This document shows, piece by piece, positions 24,498 to 32,239 of a stretch of DNA of 64,000 nt (position 1 is the stretch's first letter; each line of letters begins with the position of its first letter). The stretch lies in the NCBI RefSeq assembly GCF_001439845.1, contig NZ_JYLO01000002.1, forward strand, positions 248,001-312,000, written 5' to 3'. The DNA comes from Pseudomonas lactis. GTDB lineage: Bacteria; Pseudomonadota; Gammaproteobacteria; Pseudomonadales; Pseudomonadaceae. The notes under the pieces are model-generated. The model was not told the origin of the DNA. It did not search any database and saw only the letters and a program-made list of their open reading frames with translations. The position numbers were made by a program, and so were the translations under genes.

Positions 24498-25360
24498 GAC
24501 TGTGCGCTTTTCAGGCATTTAAGCGTCTGGAAGTCGCTGCGGACCTTGTCGATTTTCTGGGTGAGTTTCACGCGCTGCGCTGGGGAGCTTTGGGCCATCA
24601 CGTCCACGAGCAAGCCGCGCGCGGCGGCTTCGGTCTGTGCGTAGGCGGCGCGGTATTGCGGGGTCCACAGGCTTTCGCGATCCACCAGCAGTTGCTGGAT
24701 TTTCTGCGGGAAATCGGCACTGTGACGCTGTTGCAGCGCCTCGATAAATTGCGCCTGCCAATGGGCACGGTTGCCGATCCATGCCTGGTTCTGTGCGCCC
24801 AACTCGGCGGACCAGGCTGTTACGCGGTTTTGCTGGCCTGGGCTCAACGGGCCGATCCAGGCGTCCAGTCGCTTGCTCATGCGTTCGGCGCGTTCCTTGA
24901 TTTGCTGGGCCAGCGGCGGCTTGAGGTATTCGTCCTGGCGTTTACGCAGGTCCTTGGCCAGGGCGTCGCTCATGTCCTTGACCTGCTGATCGTCCAGGCC
25001 TTGCAGCAATTGCACGGCTGAGGGGGTGATTTCCCGCGCAATCTCGGCAATTGCCTGTTTGGCTTCGACAGTACGGGTTTGCAACGCGGCGTCGGTGACC
25101 TGGTTGCTGTCGACCATCTGTTGCAGGCGGTCGAGCCAGTCCAGGTAGCCAGGCAATTGCGTAGTGCAGTGCCAGGCCAGGTGCTCCTTGAGGGTGTCGT
25201 TGAACCAGCTCTTTTGCCCGGCATTCATGTCCAGGTAGTCGTTGAGGGTCCAGGGGATGATCACGTCGAGGTTTCGGTAGGCCAGGCCCACGCGATTGCA
25301 GCCGGCAAGCACCAGGCTCAGGGTCAGCAATACCATCAGGAGTTTGAGCCGGCGCAACAT
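24494..25360 (-). CDS. DUF6279-type lipoprotein
   Basis: A 288-residue protein with a lipoprotein signal (LLMVLLTLSLVLAGC, lipidated Cys21). The rest is helical and charged (RNLDVIIPWTLNDYLDMNAG, then QIKERAERMSKRLDAWIGPL), as in a family of proteobacterial lipoproteins numbered DUF6279 in Pfam, recalled by pattern. The function is unknown. It ends against copD on the other strand with a 4-base overlap and no terminator in between. Confidence 0.8.
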   Translation of the reverse strand: MLRRLKLLMVLLTLSLVLAGCNRVGLAYRNLDVIIPWTLNDYLDMNAGQKSWFNDTLKEHLAWHCTTQLPGYLDWLDRLQQMVDSNQVTDAALQTRTVEAKQAIAEIAREITPSAVQLLQGLDDQQVKDMSDALAKDLRKRQDEYLKPPLAQQIKERAERMSKRLDAWIGPLSPGQQNRVTAWSAELGAQNQAWIGNRAHWQAQFIEALQQRHSADFPQKIQQLLVDRESLWTPQYRAAYAQTEAAARGLLVDVMAQSSPAQRVKLTQKIDKVRSDFQTLKCLKSAQS

Positions 25361-25426
25361 GGGCAGGTCCTTGCATGGAGGGCGTTAATGCATGTGAACC
25401 TGCGCGGGGTGCGACAGTTCAGCCCA

Positions 25427-26149
25427 TCAATAAAACGACCGTGCAGCCTTCAAGGTCAACAGCCCATCACATTGCGAATTGTGTCCAGAGTAGGCCGAGC
25501 AGTCACTGCCGCTGAGGCTGGAGCCGCTGTAGATCAAGTCCAGGTCAATGCCTTTCCAGGCCCGGGAAAATTGCACCGACCAATCGCTGAAACTGCTGAT
25601 GGCGCCGTTCTCTACCGAGACCGGTGTGCCCAGTTGATGGGTGGTGTACTTCATGCTGACGCCGATGCCAAAAGGCTGGGTGCCGCCCAGGTCGGCGAAC
25701 AGGGTACTGTCCTGGCGGTCGGGGTCGTTGCTGAAAGACACGCCAAAGCGGTTGCCCAACAGGTTCAGCCCACCGTAGAACTCCTGGCTATCGAGGGGGC
25801 TGACCTTGGGGTAGCTGTAGTGGATCAAGCCGACTTCGTAGCCCAGGGTCTGGTCGAACGGACGCTTGAAGCCCATGTAGGAGTCGACTTCAAGGTTATT
25901 GGCCGACGACAGGCCCATGTTCGGGGAAAACTGGCCGAAATACAGGCCGCTATCGTGGGTAAGGTCCAGGCCACCGTGGAACGAGTCGCTGCCAGGGGCG
26001 GTCGGCTTGACCAGGCCCTGGGCCATGGTGCGGCTGGGGGTGGTGCCTAATTTCAGGTCGAAGTCACCCAGTTCACGCTGGAAGATATGCGCTTGGGCCA
26101 AAGGGCTGGCGACCAGGAGGCTGACCACGACAATACAGCGTTTAAGCAT
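25427..26149 (-). CDS. TorF-like putative porin
   Basis: A 240-residue exported protein. The signal peptide is MLKRCIVVVSLLVASPLAQA. The mature chain alternates in short beta strands (GGLDLTHDSGLYFGQFSPNM, LGYEVGLIHYSYP, FGVSFSNDPDRQ, WSVQFSRAWKGIDLDLIYSG) and ends in F-Y, pointing to an outer-membrane barrel of the TorF/Gcw_chp type. A Cys pair at the C-terminus (SDCSAYSGHNSQCDG) may form a disulphide loop. The function is unknown. It stands 66 bases from the lipoprotein gene on the same strand. Confidence 0.75.
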   Translation of the reverse strand: MLKRCIVVVSLLVASPLAQAHIFQRELGDFDLKLGTTPSRTMAQGLVKPTAPGSDSFHGGLDLTHDSGLYFGQFSPNMGLSSANNLEVDSYMGFKRPFDQTLGYEVGLIHYSYPKVSPLDSQEFYGGLNLLGNRFGVSFSNDPDRQDSTLFADLGGTQPFGIGVSMKYTTHQLGTPVSVENGAISSFSDWSVQFSRAWKGIDLDLIYSGSSLSGSDCSAYSGHNSQCDGLLTLKAARSFY

Positions 26150-26301
26150 GCTTCACTCCATGAAAAGCGAGGAGCAGTAACGGAAAGATTCAGGCGGATG
26201 CCCGTGCTAGACGTGTGCAAGGATACCGGCGAATGCCAGGCGTTGAGGCCCGTTCGTCGATTAGCTGCGTATGAAGGTGTGAGGAGGGGGTTGCAACTCT
26301 A

Positions 26302-26334
26302 GTCCTAGCGCCTTGAGGCAAGACGCTTAGGGAC
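26302..26334. repeat. Imperfect inverted repeat upstream of the TorF-like gene
   Basis: GTCCTAGCG on the left and CGCTTAGGGAC on the right, with an inner hairpin GCC-TTGA-GGC. It lies 155 bases before the TorF-like start and 26 bases after the stop of the small gene upstream on the same strand. It lacks a T run on either side, so it may be a terminator variant, a processing site or an operator. Confidence 0.35.
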
Positions 26335-26359
26335 CAGATGCAGTGCGCGGGTAAGACTA

Positions 26360-26539
26360 TTACTTCTTGCCCAGGCTGATCTGCTTGGACGGGCCGAAAG
26401 TCTGGCCGCTCACGCCCTTGGCAATTTGCTGGATTTCGCCGCCGGACTTGAGGAACGCAGCAATCTGGCTATTGATCGATTCGCTGGTTTCAACGGCGGG
26501 AGCTGGCTTTGCTTTGCTGTTGGATGCTTTTACACGCAT
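26360..26539 (-). CDS. Small conserved protein, 59 residues
   Basis: A short basic protein: MRVKASNSKAKPAPAVETSE at the N-terminus and the compact end GGEIQQIAKGVSGQTFGPSK with QISLGKK. I recall near-identical short proteins in many pseudomonads, which supports a real gene. The start at 26539 is favoured because an upstream in-frame ATG would add residues that look like translated leader. The segment SINSQIAAFLKSGG could form one helix. The function is unknown; its basic character would allow nucleic-acid or ribosome binding, but this is speculation. Confidence 0.65.
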   Translation of the reverse strand: MRVKASNSKAKPAPAVETSESINSQIAAFLKSGGEIQQIAKGVSGQTFGPSKQISLGKK

Positions 26540-26862
26540 GGCGGCCACTAACCTGTAGAAAATTAACTTGGCCAGGCATCGTACAGGAAATACTTGACAA
26601 TTGCTTGGCAAATATCCCTCAGGATTAATATCCAGCGCTGGAAATAGCCGAAGTTCAACGCCGAAATAAAGCGCTAACTTACTGTTTTAGCTGGAAACCA
26701 CAGGCCGGGTGGCCCGCTGATGGCCTGCTCAAAGTGAACCGAACGATCAGACGAGTGGGGCGCTGCCATTGGAACGCCATGCCAGCCCGCGATTTTTCAG
26801 GCGCGCGCGCGTGCAGGGCCCAACTCGGGTAGAATGCCGCCCACGCAATGAGGGTATTGGAA
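26540..26862. other. Gene-free region between the 59-residue gene and cvfB
   Basis: 323 bases hold the leaders of two divergent genes. A -10-like TAGAAT sits about 30 bases before the cvfB start (26830-26835). A run of GC repeats (GGCGCGCGCGCGTGC, 26801-26815) lies just upstream. A dispersed inverted pair AAGTT/AACTT (26652-26681) and GGCC-rich short hairpins are present. I see no further gene or recognised operator. Confidence 0.4.
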
Positions 26863-27699
26863 ATGGCTTTAGTCGGGCGCTACAACAGCTTGCAAGTGGT
26901 CAAGCACACTAACTTTGGTTTGTACCTCGATGGTGCGCAAGATGGGGAAATCCTCTTGCCTAATCGGTATATCCCTAAAGATATTCCCAGTGAAGATGAA
27001 GACTGGCTCAACGTTTTCATTTATCTGGACAGCGATGACAAACTTATCGCCACCACCGAAAAACCCAAAGTTCAAGTCGGTGAATTTGCCAGTTTGAAAG
27101 TTGTGGAAGTCAACAGCATTGGCGTGTTCCTTGATTGGGGTTTGCCCAAGGATCTGCTGCTGCCGTATTCGGAAGAAAAACGCCAGCTGACCGCAGGTGA
27201 GTATTGCGTGGTGCACGTCTACCTCGACAAGCACACCAAGCGCATCACCGCCACCGCTCGCCTTGACCGTTACCTGGACAAGACGCCAGCCAACTACCAG
27301 GTGGGCCAGGAAGTCGACCTGCTGGTGGCCGAAGCCACCGACATGGGCTTCAAGGCGATCATCAACAACAAGCACTGGGGCCTGATCCACAAGAACGAAG
27401 TGTTCAAGTTCCTGCGTCCGGGTAAGGAAGAGAAGGGTTTCATCAAAGAGATCCGCGCCGATGGCAACATCAGCCTGAGCCTGCAACCGGTGGGCCAGGA
27501 AGCGGCCTCCAGCCTGAACTCGAAGATCCTCGCGAAGTTGCGCGACAACAACGGCACCCTGCCGGTCAGCGACAAAAGCGACCCGGCGGTGATCAGCAAC
27601 TTGTTCGGCGTGAGCAAGGGCAACTTCAAGAAGGCCATTGGTGCGCTCTACAAGCAAGGGCAGATCGTGATTCATGCGGACCGCATTGAACTAAGCTGA
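26863..27699 (+). CDS. cvfB: S1 RNA-binding domain protein CvfB
   Basis: A 278-residue cytoplasmic protein. S1-like beta-barrel repeats are seen: MALVGRYNSLQVVKHTNFGL with YLDGAQDGEILLP, then VGEFASLKVVEVNSIGVFLD WGLPKDLLLP, and a third near VGQEVDLLVAEATDMGFKAI. The C-terminal segment (DPAVISNLFGVSKGNFKKAI and GALYKQGQI) is a winged helix. CvfB homologues bind RNA and affect virulence or stress genes in Staphylococcus; the role in Pseudomonas is not established. The ATG at 26863 is used, 15 bases after another ATG. Confidence 0.9.
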   Translation: MALVGRYNSLQVVKHTNFGLYLDGAQDGEILLPNRYIPKDIPSEDEDWLNVFIYLDSDDKLIATTEKPKVQVGEFASLKVVEVNSIGVFLDWGLPKDLLLPYSEEKRQLTAGEYCVVHVYLDKHTKRITATARLDRYLDKTPANYQVGQEVDLLVAEATDMGFKAIINNKHWGLIHKNEVFKFLRPGKEEKGFIKEIRADGNISLSLQPVGQEAASSLNSKILAKLRDNNGTLPVSDKSDPAVISNLFGVSKGNFKKAIGALYKQGQIVIHADRIELS

Positions 27700-27713
27700 G
27701 TACAGGCTGCTCT

Positions 27714-27802
27714 CCTGTAGGAGCGAGCTTGCTCGCGAAAATATTCCAGGCGCAGTGTGGCGTCGGATGTACGTTTTTCGCGAGCAAGCTCGCTCCTACA
27801 GG
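27714..27802. repeat. REPIN between cvfB and the DUF2177 gene
   Basis: CCTGTAGGAGCGAGCTTGCT on the left and its reverse complement ending CTCCTACAGG on the right. It starts 15 bases after the cvfB stop and ends 8 bases before the DUF2177 start codon, so the right unit provides almost all of that gene's leader. Confidence 0.9.
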
Positions 27803-27810
27803 GTTGTGTC

Positions 27811-28209
27811 ATGTCGAAAAGAACGGTTTTTGCCTACCTCGGCACCTTGCTCGCCTTCCTGGTCCTCGACGGCCTCTGGCTCGGCGTGCTCATGGGCTCC
27901 ACCTACAAATCCCTGCTCGGCGCGCTGATGCTTGATCAGCCACGCCTGCTGCCTGCGGTATTGTTCTATCTCCTGTATGTCCTCGGTTGCGTAGTATTGG
28001 TGGTCTTGCCCAGCGCCAGTTGGCAGCGCGCTGCGCGTTTGGGCGCCTTGCTTGGCCTGGTGGCCTATGGCACCTATGACTTGAGCAACTGGGCCACGCT
28101 TCAAGGCTGGTCCGCTGGGTTGGCGCTGATGGACATGGCGTGGGGCACGTGCCTAACCGCCATTTGCTGCACTGTTGGCCACTTGTGTGCAAATCGGCTG
28201 CGGCGGTAG
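27811..28209 (+). CDS. DUF2177 family small membrane protein
   Basis: A 132-residue inner-membrane protein with four hydrophobic segments (TVFAYLGTLLAFLVLDGLWL, AVLFYLLYVLGCVVLVVLPS, ARLGALLGLVAYGTYDLSNW, ALMDMAWGTCLTAICCTVGH). TYDLSNWATL near residue 92 is typical of DUF2177. The function is unknown. The start at 27811 (MSKRTVFAYLG) is the first credible one; the frame upstream is REP sequence. AGGG at the end of the REPIN is a possible ribosome site. The last 57 bases overlap the end of the convergent MFS gene. Confidence 0.85.
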   Translation: MSKRTVFAYLGTLLAFLVLDGLWLGVLMGSTYKSLLGALMLDQPRLLPAVLFYLLYVLGCVVLVVLPSASWQRAARLGALLGLVAYGTYDLSNWATLQGWSAGLALMDMAWGTCLTAICCTVGHLCANRLRR

Positions 28210-29331
28210 AGGGCGGTTGATCAGTACTGAACCGCCTAATAACAACCCGGTACCGGCAACGACCAATGCCGGTTGCAGGCCGCCACTGAGATGGCTGCTG
28301 ACCGACGCCAATAGTGGCCCGCTCAATTGGCCGACGGCGAAGCTGGCGGTCAGCAACCCCGTGCTGCGTTGGTAGCCATGGGGCGCGACTTCTCTGAGCC
28401 GCGCCATCACCAGTTGCATGCAGGCCAGAAAGGGCGCACCGCACAGCAACACGCCCAGCGCCAAGCCCCAGCCATTGCCAAGCAGGCAGGCGAACACCCC
28501 GGCCGCTTGCAGCCATAAAGTCGCCATTAGCCAGTGACGGGTGGTATTCGGGTGCTTGCGGCGCAGGCTGGCCACCCCCACTCCCAGCGCGGCCGCCAGG
28601 CCAAAGTAGGGCCAGAACAGATCGGCCTGCCAGGCCCCGTGGAATTGAGCGCTGGCCATCTGCGACAGAAAGGTCGCCGGGATGATGTAGCCCAGGCCGA
28701 ACAAGAAATAAATCCAGCACAGGTGCGCGATGCTGCCGTTGCTCCCCGCGCTGGCGGCCTGTGTAACAGTGATGGCCGGCTTGGGTAAAAATGGCAGGAT
28801 CGCCAGCAACATCACCAGCGCCACCGTCCCGTAGAGCAACCACAGCGTTGCAGAGCTTTGCCCCAATAGGTTGGAAACCAGCGCCAGCAGCCCCGTCAGC
28901 ACAATCCCCAACCCCGGCCCTGCAAACACCAGCGCACCCAGGCGTGGACGGCCGGCGGCAATCGCCAGTGGTTGGCTCAGGCTGGTAATCATCACCAGAG
29001 CCCACGCACTGGCGACCCCGGTGCCGAAGCGCAGCAGCACATGCGGCCAGAACCCGTTAGCCCAGTAGGACGCCAGGGTCAGCAATACGCACAGCCACAA
29101 CCCGCCGTAGAGGCGCCCGCGCACATGCTGATGGCTACGGGCAAAGATCGAGTCCACCGCGCCGACGAAATAACCCAGGTAATTGGCGGCAGCGAGCAGG
29201 CCGGCGCCGGTCAGGTCGATCTGGCCTTCACTGAGCAAATGCGGCATTTGCGGAGTCAGGGCGAAGCGGCCAATGCCCATGGCTATCATCAGGGCGACGA
29301 AGCTGGCGAGTAAACGAATCAGCGGGGACAT
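28153..29331 (-). CDS. YbfB/YjiJ family MFS transporter
   Basis: A 392-residue inner-membrane permease with about twelve spans. The family start is visible (SPLIRLLASFVALMIAMGIG, RFALTPQMPHLL, then LTGAGLLAAANYLGYFVGAV). The start at 29331 is chosen because AGGAAAC lies 7 bases upstream; the longer frame to 29421 lacks a ribosome site. Divergent from a LysR gene with 104 bases between them, the usual arrangement for this transporter. Substrate unknown. It overlaps the DUF2177 gene tail-to-tail. Confidence 0.88.
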   Translation of the reverse strand: MSPLIRLLASFVALMIAMGIGRFALTPQMPHLLSEGQIDLTGAGLLAAANYLGYFVGAVDSIFARSHQHVRGRLYGGLWLCVLLTLASYWANGFWPHVLLRFGTGVASAWALVMITSLSQPLAIAAGRPRLGALVFAGPGLGIVLTGLLALVSNLLGQSSATLWLLYGTVALVMLLAILPFLPKPAITVTQAASAGSNGSIAHLCWIYFLFGLGYIIPATFLSQMASAQFHGAWQADLFWPYFGLAAALGVGVASLRRKHPNTTRHWLMATLWLQAAGVFACLLGNGWGLALGVLLCGAPFLACMQLVMARLREVAPHGYQRSTGLLTASFAVGQLSGPLLASVSSHLSGGLQPALVVAGTGLLLGGSVLINRPLPPQPICTQVANSAANGG

Positions 29332-29341
29332 ATTCAGGTTT

Positions 29342-29435
29342 CCTGCAAAGAAGCGAATGCCTTGCAGGCTAAGACGGATTGACTTTCTGTAAAATTGAAT
29401 AATAGTGAGTAACTTGTTCATTTTTGGAGAAAGTA
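29342..29435. promoter_or_regulatory. Divergent promoter region, MFS / LysR, with inverted repeat
   Basis: An inverted repeat CCTGCAA/TTGCAGG (29342-29368, spacer 13) lies 10 bases before the MFS start. In the MFS mRNA the arm TTGCAGG runs into the ribosome site AGGAAA. For the LysR gene there is a -35-like TTGACT (29379-29384) and AATAGT at 29401-29406 with 16 bases between them. The region probably also contains the LysR protein's binding site. Confidence 0.45.
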
Positions 29436-30329
29436 ATGGAGTTCAGTCAATTGCGCATTTTCCAGGCCGTGGCGGAAGAGGGCTCCATCACCCGCGCCGC
29501 TGAGCGCCTGCACCGCGTGCCCTCCAACCTGTCGACCCGGCTTAAACAAATGGAAGAGCAACTGGGCGTCGATCTGTTCGTGCGCGAGCGCCAGCGTTTG
29601 CAGCTTTCTCCGGCGGGCAAAGTACTGCTGGATTACAGCACCCGCCTGCTGGCGCTGCACGACGAAGCCCACGGCGCGGTACAAGGCGGGCAGCCGGCCG
29701 GTGACTTCGTCTTGGGCAGCATGTACAGCACCGCCGCGGTTCATTTGCCAAAGCTGCTGGCGCGCTATCACAAGACTTACCCCATGGTGAACCTGCAGGT
29801 GCAGTCGGCGCCCAGTGGGGAGTTGCTGGAAGGGCTGATTACCGGGCGCCTGGACGCAGCCTTTGTCGACGGCCCGCTGACCATCGCCACCCTGGATGGC
29901 GTACCGCTGTGCGAAGAGCGCCTGGTGCTGATTTGCGAGGCCGATCACCCGCCGGTGCGTGGCCCCCAGGATGTGGCGGGCCGTGCGGTGTTCACGTTCC
30001 GGCGCAGTTGCGCCTACCGCACGCGCCTGGAAACCTGGTTTTCCCACGAGCGTGTGGCGATGGGGCGAGCCATCGAGATCGAGTCCTACCAAGGCATGCT
30101 CGCCTGCGTGATTGCAGGTTCCGGCGTGGCGTTGATGTCTGAATCCATGCTCGACAGCCTGCCCGGCAAGGACAGCGTGTCCGTTCATCCGCTGACCGGG
30201 CCTTTTGCCACTGCGACCACCTGGCTGATGTGGCGAAAGGGTATGCTCGGCGCTAACCTCAATGCATGGATCGACCTGCAGCAAGACGGCAATCCGCGAT
30301 GCGTGCAAGACACACGTGCCATTGCTTGA
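29436..30329 (+). CDS. LysR family transcriptional regulator
   Basis: A 297-residue LTTR. The winged helix-turn-helix is at residues 1-60 (MEFSQLRIFQAVAEEGSITR, AAERLHRVPSNLSTRLKQME). The effector domain follows with the binding-cleft segments SAPSGELLEGLITGRLDAAF and GSGVALMSESML. The start at 29436 has TGGAGA 6 bases upstream. It probably controls the divergent YbfB/YjiJ transporter. The effector is unknown. Confidence 0.92.
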   Translation: MEFSQLRIFQAVAEEGSITRAAERLHRVPSNLSTRLKQMEEQLGVDLFVRERQRLQLSPAGKVLLDYSTRLLALHDEAHGAVQGGQPAGDFVLGSMYSTAAVHLPKLLARYHKTYPMVNLQVQSAPSGELLEGLITGRLDAAFVDGPLTIATLDGVPLCEERLVLICEADHPPVRGPQDVAGRAVFTFRRSCAYRTRLETWFSHERVAMGRAIEIESYQGMLACVIAGSGVALMSESMLDSLPGKDSVSVHPLTGPFATATTWLMWRKGMLGANLNAWIDLQQDGNPRCVQDTRAIA

Positions 30330-30470
30330 ACGATCCGTCAGGATTCGGATCAATTCAGTAATAGTTCGTTGTGGTTTCCTTCAAGCATTACCTAGGACTT
30401 AGGGCTACTATCACTGTAGGAAACGGCGACAGAACTCACGCCGGCCAGCACTACCCTCAAAGGGGGCAAT
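30330..30470 (+). promoter_or_regulatory. Leader/promoter region of the PA1414-type gene
   Basis: Space of 141 bases. An imperfect Anr/FNR-like box, AGGAT-TCGG-ATCAA (30340-30353; TTGAT-N4-ATCAA is the consensus, 8 of 10 match) is present, and a CCTA/TAGG flanked stretch around 30391-30420 could fold in an RNA. No convincing -10 at the right distance is seen, so oxygen control is only suggested. Confidence 0.3.
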
Positions 30471-30593
30471 CATGAAAGAGAAAATCCAAAACTGGCTCCA
30501 CGACCTTGGCGTTGCATTGGGCTTGATCGAGCCTCCACTGCAACCGGTGCCGATCCGCACGGATGACGAGCAGCGTCGGCCACGTCGCCGCTA
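30471..30593 (+). CDS. PA1414-type small protein / SicX-like locus
   Basis: A 40-codon frame, too short for usual gene finding: MKEKIQNWLHDLGVALGLIE then PPLQPVPIRTDDEQ and a basic end RRPRRR. GGGGGCAATC precedes the ATG. The neighbours on the far side (symporter, guanidinobutyrase) match PA1418 and PA1421, so this is the PA1414 position. From memory, PA1414 in P. aeruginosa was redefined as SicX, an oxygen-responsive regulatory RNA, while NCBI keeps a PA1414 family protein. Both a peptide and an RNA role are therefore possible. The peptide starts as an amphipathic helix and ends in an Arg cluster. Confidence 0.65.
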
Positions 30594-30611
30594 ATCACGC
30601 GGTCCAAAAAA

Positions 30612-30639
30612 TGTGGGAGCGAGCAAGCCCGCTCCCACA
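30612..30639. repeat. Single compact REP palindrome
   Basis: TGTGGGAGCG and its reverse complement CGCTCCCACA around AGCAAGCC. It lies 18 bases after the PA1414-type stop codon and may form the 3' end or stability element of that RNA, although the following bases are not a proper T run. Confidence 0.85.
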
Positions 30640-30657
30640 ATTACTTTCTATCAGGCG

Positions 30658-30693
30658 AAAAAAACGGGCGCGACCTCCGACGTCGCGCCCGCT
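30658..30693 (-). terminator. Rho-independent terminator of the symporter gene
   Basis: On the minus strand a hairpin with stem CGGGCGCGAC/GTCGCGCCCG is followed by seven T. It lies 29 bases past the symporter stop. Confidence 0.88.
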
Positions 30694-30722
30694 GAAGAAA
30701 ATATCCCCGTCCCTGTTATAGC

Positions 30723-32105
30723 TTAAACCACCGCAGCCGCCACCTTGGCCGGCCGACGCGACAGCAAGCTCACCAGCACAAAGCTCGCCAGCGCCACCGC
30801 CAGGCTGTAGTAGATCGGTGTGTTTGCATCCAGCCCATCCTTGAACATGAATACCAGCGCGGTCACAAAGCCCAGGCTCATGGAGGTGATTGCGCCCGAG
30901 GTCGTCGCGCGTTTCCAGAAGATCGCGCCGATCAAGGGCACCAACATGCCGCCCACCAACAGGTTATAGGCCAGGGTCAGGGCGCTGATCACATCGTTCA
31001 CCACTAACGCGATGCCCAGCACGGCAATGCCGGTCAACAGGGTAAACAGGCGGTTGATACGCAGGCTCGACGCCTTGCCGCCGCGCAGGCGGGGCAGCAG
31101 GTCTTCGGTCAACACGGTGGAGGCGGCGAGCAGGCCGGCGCTGGCGGTGGACATCATGGCGGCCAGCGCGGCGGCGATGACCAGGCCGCGAATGCCGTCC
31201 GGCAGCGAAGCTTTGACGATCGCGGCGAAGGCATTGTTGACGTTGTCCAGATCCGGGATCAGCACATGGGCAGCCATGCCGATCAGCGCACAGGCCAGGC
31301 CGTACAGGATGCAATAGAAGCCGGCGAAAGTGCCTGCGTACTGGGCGACCTTTTCGTCACGGGCGGTGAACACCCGTTGCCAGATATCCTGGCCGATCAG
31401 GATGCCGAAGAAGTAGATCATGAAGTAGGTGATGATCGTGTCCCAGCCGATCGCGGTGAAGCTGAAGTTCGACGCAGGCAGCTTGGCCACCAGCTCATCC
31501 CAGCCACCGACGCGGTACAGGCAGATCGGCAAGAGGATGAACATCAGGCCGACGGTCTTGATCACAAATTGCACAATATCGGTGAGGGTCAGCGACCACA
31601 TGCCACCGATGGTCGAATACACCACCACCACGCCGCCGCCCACCAGTACCGACATCCAGAACGGCAGGTCGAACAGCACTTGCAGCACGGTGCCGATGGC
31701 CAGGATCGAGGTCACGCCGATCATCAGCGCGTAGGCCAGCATGATCACCGCGCTGGCCTGGCGGGCCATGGGGTTATAGCGTTTTTCCAGGACCTGGGTG
31801 ACGGTGAAGATTTTCAGCTTCAACAGGGGTTTGGCCAGGAACAGGTTCAGGGCAATGATGCCCGCGCCGAGTGCGGCGCACAGCCAGAAACCCGAAATAC
31901 CATGCACATACCCCAGGCGCACGGTGCCGACGGTGGAGGCACCGCCTAGTACCGTGGCGGCCATGGTGCCCATGTACAGGGACGGGCCGAGGTTACGGCC
32001 GGCGACCAGGTAGTCTTCGTGGGTCTTGGCGCGACGCATGCCGTAGTAGCCGAGCACCAGCATGCCGGCGGCGTAGATGAGTACGACGAATAAATCCAAA
32101 GCCAT
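30723..32105 (-). CDS. Sodium:solute symporter (PA1418 type)
   Basis: A 460-residue inner-membrane protein of the SSS family, thirteen or so spans. Family segments: YYGMRRAKTHEDYLVAGRNL near residue 20, GGASTVGTVRLGYVHGISG near 54, and IVYSTIGGMWSLTLTD-like VVVYSTIGGMWSLTLTDIVQ near 159. The start at 32105 has GGAGAACC 8 bases upstream; a longer open frame to 32552 is not used. It lies 134 bases after the guanidinobutyrase gene on the same strand and would import its substrate or a related guanidino compound. Substrate not determinable from sequence. Confidence 0.9.
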   Translation of the reverse strand: MALDLFVVLIYAAGMLVLGYYGMRRAKTHEDYLVAGRNLGPSLYMGTMAATVLGGASTVGTVRLGYVHGISGFWLCAALGAGIIALNLFLAKPLLKLKIFTVTQVLEKRYNPMARQASAVIMLAYALMIGVTSILAIGTVLQVLFDLPFWMSVLVGGGVVVVYSTIGGMWSLTLTDIVQFVIKTVGLMFILLPICLYRVGGWDELVAKLPASNFSFTAIGWDTIITYFMIYFFGILIGQDIWQRVFTARDEKVAQYAGTFAGFYCILYGLACALIGMAAHVLIPDLDNVNNAFAAIVKASLPDGIRGLVIAAALAAMMSTASAGLLAASTVLTEDLLPRLRGGKASSLRINRLFTLLTGIAVLGIALVVNDVISALTLAYNLLVGGMLVPLIGAIFWKRATTSGAITSMSLGFVTALVFMFKDGLDANTPIYYSLAVALASFVLVSLLSRRPAKVAAAVV

Positions 32106-32239
32106 GACGGCGGTTCTCCGATTATATTTTTTATGGGCGATCAGGCGGCAGCTGGCTCGGTAAACACGCGAGCGAAAGTCAGGTACATCGTTGTGGGGAC
32201 CTGTTAGATCCCCTTGATTGTTAATGTGAAGACGCTGTA

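Noticed and set aside
30340..30353. Anr/FNR box before the PA1414-type gene
   Set aside because: Only one half matches fully, and no -10 lies at the normal distance. Kept only as a weak remark, not as a called site.
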